Origin: RUG754 sp964345365
GTDB taxonomy: Bacteria; Bacillota; Clostridia; Peptostreptococcales; Anaerovoracaceae
NCBI GenBank assembly: GCA_964345365.1
Contig: CAYFQR010000010.1
Span: 1-44,207, forward strand
Length of the DNA: 44,207 nt
Direction: 5' to 3'
The notes beneath the pieces were generated by a model, which searched no databases, was not told the DNA's origin, and saw only the letters and a program-made list of their open reading frames with translations. Positions within the stretch are counted from its first letter, which is position 1; each line of letters begins with the position of its first letter. Shown in pieces: positions 40,582 through 44,207 of this stretch. Made by a program: the position numbers and the translations under genes.

Positions 40582-41451
40582 ATGAGTCTTGAATTAAAAG
40601 AAGCAATTAAAATAGCAAAAAATCAGCTCGCGGATGCCGGCATACACGATGCCGAGAATGATGCGAAAGAACTCTATTGCCACCTGATGGGGCTTGACAG
40701 GGTCGGACTTATGATGCGCTGGACGGAGATTATTCATGACAACAGGATAGACGCATATTTCGACCTGATAGCAAGGCGTGCGGCACATACGCCGCTCCAG
40801 CACATCACAGGAACGCAGGAGTTCATGGGGATGACGTTTAAGGTGAATGAAAACGTGCTGATTCCGAGGATGGACACGGAAACTCTTGTACATGAAGCTG
40901 TGAAGTATCTCGAAACAGGCGGAGAGGTTCTCGATGTGGGGACGGGCAGCGGCGCAATAGGGATTTCCATAGCCAAACTTTGCCCGAGGACTAAGGTTAC
41001 GCTTTCGGATATAAGCGATGCGGCGCTTGAAACAGCTAAAGAAAACGCCGCACTGAACAAGGTCAAGGTGAAGGCGGTGCAGTCCGATATTCTCTCTGCA
41101 TTCAAAGGCAAGCTCAGAATGAAAAAATTCGACATGATTATTTCCAACCCGCCATATATCGCAACAGATGTGATATCGGGGCTTGAACCTGAAGTTAAAG
41201 ACCATGAGCCGATGCTTGCGCTTGACGGCGGCGCGGACGGACTCGACTTTTATAGAGCGATTGCGAAGGACGTGCCGAATCACCTGAAAAAAGACGGTAT
41301 GCTCATGCTTGAGATAGGCTACGACCAAGGGGAGACGGTTCCGATGCTTCTTGACGAAACAGGCTGCTTCGACAGGATAGAGATAATAAAAGATATATCA
41401 GGGAATGACCGAGTTGTAAGCGCGCATTTTTCGGGACATATCAAGAGGTAA
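40582..41451 (+). CDS. prmC: Release factor glutamine N5-methyltransferase
   Basis: PrmC methylates the GGQ glutamine of peptide release factors. The 289-residue protein has an N-terminal helical domain (1-80), the SAM site LDVGTGSGAIGISIAK (about 117-132), and the hallmark NPPY at 189-192 (FDMIISNPPYIATD). The start is ATG 40582, 12 nt after the DUF1385 stop. prfA, its usual partner, is not in this window. Confidence 0.95.
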   Translation: MSLELKEAIKIAKNQLADAGIHDAENDAKELYCHLMGLDRVGLMMRWTEIIHDNRIDAYFDLIARRAAHTPLQHITGTQEFMGMTFKVNENVLIPRMDTETLVHEAVKYLETGGEVLDVGTGSGAIGISIAKLCPRTKVTLSDISDAALETAKENAALNKVKVKAVQSDILSAFKGKLRMKKFDMIISNPPYIATDVISGLEPEVKDHEPMLALDGGADGLDFYRAIAKDVPNHLKKDGMLMLEIGYDQGETVPMLLDETGCFDRIEIIKDISGNDRVVSAHFSGHIKR

Positions 41452-41585
41452 GAAGCGGCTGCACTTTTATGATATGCGAAACGGCAAGGTAAGAAAACAC
41501 TTACAAGTCCGAGCGGAAAAAGCTGCAAAAACAGTTATGATACACGTAAATATACGCTCTGAGGGCAGTTGAAAAAGGGGAAGCG

Positions 41586-42284
41586 ATGAGCAGAAAAGTA
41601 ATCTTATTCATACACGGCATATCGGGACATCCGAACCAGTTCAGGTTTATAATAGAATGTGTGCCGGAAGGGATAGAAAAGAGCATAATGCTCCTCAAGG
41701 GACACGGCGGAAGCGTAGACGATTTCAGCCGTGCGACCATGCGGGATTGGCAGGCACAGGTAGATGAAGCCATAGACCGACTTAACAGAGAGTTCGACGA
41801 AATATATGTCGCGGCGCACTCTATGGGAACCCTGTTCGCCCTTCAGAGGGCAGGAAGACAGGAAGTGAAGAGGCTGTTTCTATTGGCGGTTCCTCTTAAA
41901 GTAGGATTTAAGCTCCTGCCTTTTTTTGTTAAAACAAAAAATATGTTCCTTGCTTCACTCAAAAAAAACGACGGCGAATTTGATTCATGTTACGGCATAA
42001 AGGCGGATTTCAGAGTATGGAAATATGCCGGCTGGATTCCTAATTACCTTTCACTCCTTCGTGAGATAAAAAAGACGAGAGAAATGGTTAGAGGCGGCAT
42101 GAAGCTGAATAAAAAATGCACTGTTTTTCAGTCTGCGAAAGACGAAATGGTGCACCCCGTGTCATACGAATATCTACGAGAACTCGATGCCGATGTAACG
42201 ATGCTCGAAAACTCGTCACACTACGAATACAGCCCCGAAGACTTGAACAAAATAGTAAACGGATTCAAGAAATGGCTTGAATGA
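41586..42284 (+). CDS. Alpha/beta hydrolase (carboxylesterase-like)
   Basis: The 232-residue protein has an alpha/beta hydrolase fold: an oxyanion strand (VILFIHGISGHPNQF), nucleophile elbow AAHSMGTLF (S80), the acid in SAKDEMVHP (about 183) and the catalytic His in NSSHYEY (about 209). It resembles serine esterases/monoacylglycerol-lipase-like enzymes. The substrate is unknown. RBS AAAAGGGG lies upstream. It ends at a GC-rich terminator hairpin whose sequence recurs at 44008. Confidence 0.8.
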   Translation: MSRKVILFIHGISGHPNQFRFIIECVPEGIEKSIMLLKGHGGSVDDFSRATMRDWQAQVDEAIDRLNREFDEIYVAAHSMGTLFALQRAGRQEVKRLFLLAVPLKVGFKLLPFFVKTKNMFLASLKKNDGEFDSCYGIKADFRVWKYAGWIPNYLSLLREIKKTREMVRGGMKLNKKCTVFQSAKDEMVHPVSYEYLRELDADVTMLENSSHYEYSPEDLNKIVNGFKKWLE

Positions 42285-42527
42285 AAGCCGCCCCGCCGCA
42301 AAACAGGGCGGCTTCATGAATTTCCGAATCGAGATGCACTTAGAAATTTCAGACATCAGCTCGTCATTTCTTCCGTTGCTGTTAATTGTAAACAATTCAG
42401 TTAAAAAACTATTTGCCAATTCCCTGTTTTTTGCTTCATTGCTTCGCAAAGAGCAACCGGAAAATACTGTTGAAATCAGTACAGCACACAGAATTACCGC
42501 AATCAGTAATTTTAAGTTATTTTTCAT
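42216..42527 (-). pseudogene. Truncated lipoprotein gene
   Basis: On the minus strand an ATG (42527) with GGGG upstream opens MKNNLKLLIAVILCAVLISTV followed by FSGC, a textbook lipoprotein signal with lipobox Cys. About 45 residues of plausible mature protein follow (SLRSNEAKNRELANSFLTEL and FTINSNGRNDELMSEISKC). The frame then runs into the GC-rich hairpin and into the end of the alpha/beta hydrolase gene, where the amino-acid composition stops looking natural. This suggests a lipoprotein gene that lost its 3' part, or an intact short lipoprotein with a random tail. Confidence 0.45.
42285..42340. repeat. GC-rich hairpin repeat, copy 1 (terminator-like)
   Basis: AAGCCGCCC (42285-42293) and GGGCGGCTT (42306-42314) form a 9-bp stem after the hydrolase gene. 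The stem, loop and the following CATGAATTTCC are nearly identical to 44008-44050. The stop of the hydrolase gene touches the stem. The lack of a long T run makes terminator function uncertain. Confidence 0.7.
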
Positions 42528-43037
42528 TATGATAACCCCATATTTCATGATACTTTATAAAAGAAATTAAGTGTTTGAGGCGAAGTCCAATAATGGTAGA
42601 AACGCAAGTAATACACATTACTACTTATAATAATCTTATTAAATTTAATAATTCTAAAAAGCATTTTAATCTACCCCCATAGCAATCACCCCTTCCCGTA
42701 TGAATAAGCTCCTTCTATAATAGATAACGTTTCAAGAATGCGAATTCGGACATCAAATTACAAAAAAACAAATTTAGTGCAATATCATTTCCCCTTCTAT
42801 ATATATTAACCCTGAAAATCACAAAAATTGGACATGAAAAATAAGTTTTTTTAAAATTATCTTTTAATTCAGCTGCGCAGCGGCTGACTGTTTTTTGTCG
42901 ATTTTTTTNNNNNNNNNNGGCTGCGCGGCGGCGGTTGGCTGTTTTTGTCGATTTTTTAGTGTATTAAAAGTGTTAGGAAATTGGTAAAATTAGAGCTGAG
43001 AGCATCGAGTAAAGTGCAATAGAAACGATATTATTAG
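42341..43037. other. AT-rich non-coding stretch around the first assembly gap
   Basis: Apart from the lipoprotein remnant on the minus strand I see no gene here. Ten N at 42909-42918 mark a gap. Its two flanks are similar: the left (42872-42908) has GCTGCGCAGCGGCTGACTG then TTTTTTGTCGATTTTTT; the right (42920-42957) has GCTGCGCGGCGGCGGTTGG then CTGTTTTTGTCGATTTTTT. The gap therefore lies within a local repeat. The rest is AT-rich with no clear structure. Confidence 0.6.
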
Positions 43038-43047
43038 AATGTGTTTA

Positions 43048-43076
43048 TTGACTATATGGGATATAACATATATAAT
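43048..43076 (+). promoter_or_regulatory. Promoter of the HigB-HigA pair
   Basis: TTGACT (43048-43053), a 17-nt spacer and TATAAT (43071-43076) make a near-consensus promoter. The start near 43083 leaves only about 13 nt before the TTG start codon. Confidence 0.8.
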
Positions 43077-43095
43077 TGATAAAAGAGGTGTTATC

Positions 43096-43467
43096 TTGTC
43101 AAAGTTTGAAGTCGAATTTTATCAAGATATTAACGGAGAAGAACCCGCGAAGGATTTTATCTTGGGCCTTAATAAAAAAATGAGGGCAAAGGTATTAGAC
43201 ACTATTACGTTATTGAGAGATAACGGATATGAACTAAGGGAACCATATTCAAAGTTTCTTTCAGAAGATATTTTTGAACTTCGTGCAAAAGTTGGAACGA
43301 ATATAACGAGAGTATTATACTTCTTTTATTTTGGGCATCGCATAATACTCACCAACGGATATGTTAAAAAAACACAGAAAACCCCACGCAAAGAAATAGA
43401 AAAGGCTAAGAAATATAGGCTGGACTACATAAGTAGGAGGGAGCAAGGCAATGGGAACAAAATTTAA
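43096..43467 (+). CDS. HigB/Gp49-like RelE-superfamily toxin, TTG start
   Basis: The 123-residue protein matches the phage-derived Gp49-like (HigB) toxin family: FEVEFYQDINGEEPAKDFI, MRAKVLDTITLLRDNG, DIFELRAKVGTNITRVLYFFYFGHRIILTNGYVKKTQKTP and a final helix EIEKAKKYRLDY. Such toxins cleave translated mRNA. I choose TTG 43096 because homology begins there, AGAGG lies 7 nt upstream, and the only in-frame upstream ATG (43039) lies before the -35 of the promoter. It overlaps the antitoxin ATG by 17 nt. Toxin-first order is typical of higBA. Confidence 0.88.
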   Translation: MSKFEVEFYQDINGEEPAKDFILGLNKKMRAKVLDTITLLRDNGYELREPYSKFLSEDIFELRAKVGTNITRVLYFFYFGHRIILTNGYVKKTQKTPRKEIEKAKKYRLDYISRREQGNGNKI

Positions 43468-43756
43468 TGATTTTCTAACAGAGCAGCTTAAAGATCCTGA
43501 AGTACGAAAAGAATTTGAAGCCCTGCAACCTGAACATGCAATTATACAGGCAATGATAGACGCAAGGAAGAGTTCAGGCTTGACGCAGAAGCAACTTTCC
43601 GAACGCACGGGAATAACACAAGGAGATATAAGCAAACTTGAAAACGGGAACGCGAACCCGTCGATTCGCACTTTGCAACGCCTCGCTAATGGAATGGGTA
43701 TGACATTAAAGGTTGAATTTCTTTCGGGAAATATGTCACCAAAACATTCGGAGTGA
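43451..43756 (+). CDS. HigA-type XRE-family antitoxin
   Basis: The 101-residue protein has an N-terminal helical part (FNDFLTEQLKDPEVRKEFEAL) and a C-terminal helix-turn-helix of the XRE/Cro type (MIDARKSSGLTQKQLSERTGITQGDISKLENGNANPSIRTLQRLANGMGMTL). It follows and overlaps the HigB-like toxin, as in higBA modules, and is likely the repressor of the promoter at 43048. RBS AGGAGGG lies about 9 nt before the ATG. Confidence 0.9.
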   Translation: MGTKFNDFLTEQLKDPEVRKEFEALQPEHAIIQAMIDARKSSGLTQKQLSERTGITQGDISKLENGNANPSIRTLQRLANGMGMTLKVEFLSGNMSPKHSE

Positions 43757-44207
43757 AATGTCTAAAATACTGTTCTCAAAAATATTCAAAAAACTATTCA
43801 TTTAATTCAACAAAAAACTGCTCATTCCAATAAAACATACTTCAAATCANNNNNNNNNNAACATTCAAAAAAAGAAGGAATCAGTATGAACCAGTATTGT
43901 CTCTATCTACTGTCAAAAAATGATGCTATGGAAGCAAAATGATTAAACTGCTCATTCCAATAAAACATACTTCAAATCACAGCATAACGAAAGAGATTAT
44001 AATCGAGGCCGCCCCGCAGTAAAGCAGGGCGGCTTCGTGAATTTCCTGAATTATGAAATGTAAATATTTAATCAAAGACCATTCGTGGATGAATACATTA
44101 CCTTTGAACATATGGAACACAGGCGAATGCTATGGGCATCATAGCAAATAGGGTGCATAGACTACGTGTGTTGTCTTAACTAACGGGAAAAGCACATACG
44201 CTTCGAG
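43757..44207. other. Repeat-rich end region with second assembly gap
   Basis: There is no confident gene. A 35-bp word (start AAACTGCTCATTCC, end TTCAAATCA) occurs at 43815-43849, directly against a 10-N gap (43850-43859), and again identically at 43945-43979. The sequence between may be a mis-joined contig end. GCCGCCC (44008-44014) and GGGCGGC (44027-44033) form the second copy of the hairpin at 42285. From 44060 to the end I see only a 32-codon frame with no recognisable homology. Confidence 0.6.
43886..43942 (+). CDS. Possible 18-residue small reading frame
   Basis: An ATG with AGAAGGA 6 nt upstream encodes MNQYCLYLLSKNDAMEAK and a TGA. It is too short to test by composition, and it lies between a gap and a repeat, so it may be a remnant or chance. 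Confidence 0.15.
   Translation: MNQYCLYLLSKNDAMEAK

Noticed and set aside
40594..41328. Long minus-strand open frame opposite prmC
   Set aside because: It lies wholly inside prmC, whose motifs (SAM site, NPPY) are clear, and the antisense product shows no domain.

Overview
The window looks like chromosomal DNA of a strictly anaerobic, low-to-moderate-GC, Gram-positive fermenter of the class Clostridia. The evidence is a pyruvate:ferredoxin oxidoreductase operon with an electron-bifurcating transhydrogenase (NfnAB), a butyrate-type 3-hydroxybutyryl-CoA dehydrogenase, AGGAGG-type ribosome binding sites, a TPP riboswitch, ECF ThiW transport, and the clostridial gene order rho - DUF1385 - prmC. 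A member of Eubacteriales family XIII (Anaerovoracaceae-like) is my guess, not a demonstrated fact. Two 10-N scaffold gaps (42909-42918 and 43850-43859) show a draft assembly. No tRNA, rRNA, CRISPR array, transposase or phage structural gene was recognised.

Layout. 1-371: a large imperfect palindrome and an extended -10 promoter. 372-1172: a YycJ-type metallo-hydrolase. 1277-7476: an F-type ATP synthase operon (a, c, b, alpha, gamma, beta, epsilon). It has no free delta gene; instead the C-terminal domain of delta appears to be fused to the N-terminus of alpha. 8132-8665: a flavin-binding PNPOx-like protein. 8824-15741 (minus): polyferredoxin - PFOR - NfnA - NfnB, one tight operon behind a near-consensus promoter. 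16078-17310: an ECF sigma gene with an ECF-type promoter, broken by one in-frame TGA, and its membrane anti-sigma factor. 17356-23148 (minus): a thiamine salvage operon (thiW, thiM, thiE, a HAD phosphatase, thiD, thiN) under a TPP riboswitch whose terminator and antiterminator can be read directly. 23145-25351 (minus): two paralogous secreted proteins of unknown function. 25465-27170: alanine racemase and a small NrdD-tail-like protein. 27322-31237: cvpA, tadA, an Ig-like membrane protein, ispE with a non-AUG start, and a GntR regulator. 31302-35740: HtrA-like protease, ddl, DUF1934 and DUF1846 genes. 36002-36850: hbd. 37030-37598: a YefM-YoeB toxin-antitoxin pair with a visible operator-promoter. 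37762-42284: rho, DUF1385, prmC and an alpha/beta hydrolase. 42285-44207: an AT-rich, repeat-rich, gap-containing stretch with a lipoprotein remnant and a HigB-HigA type toxin-antitoxin pair.

How it fits together. Pyruvate is oxidised by PFOR to acetyl-CoA, CO2 and reduced ferredoxin. The polyferredoxin, with motifs for up to eight [4Fe-4S] clusters, is placed to carry those electrons, and NfnAB can combine them with NADH to make NADPH. Hbd uses reducing equivalents in C4 chain formation. PFOR and the ThiN/ThiD/ThiE/ThiM products meet at TPP, the PFOR cofactor, which the thiamine operon salvages and the riboswitch senses.

The most unusual points are the delta-alpha ATP synthase fusion, the four-gene polyferredoxin-PFOR-Nfn operon, the UGA-interrupted ECF sigma gene, the HAD phosphatase filling the missing TMP-to-thiamine step, tandem-repeat low-complexity insertions in both ThiM and ThiN, and a dispersed family of about 190-nt intergenic palindromes with at least three copies in the window.
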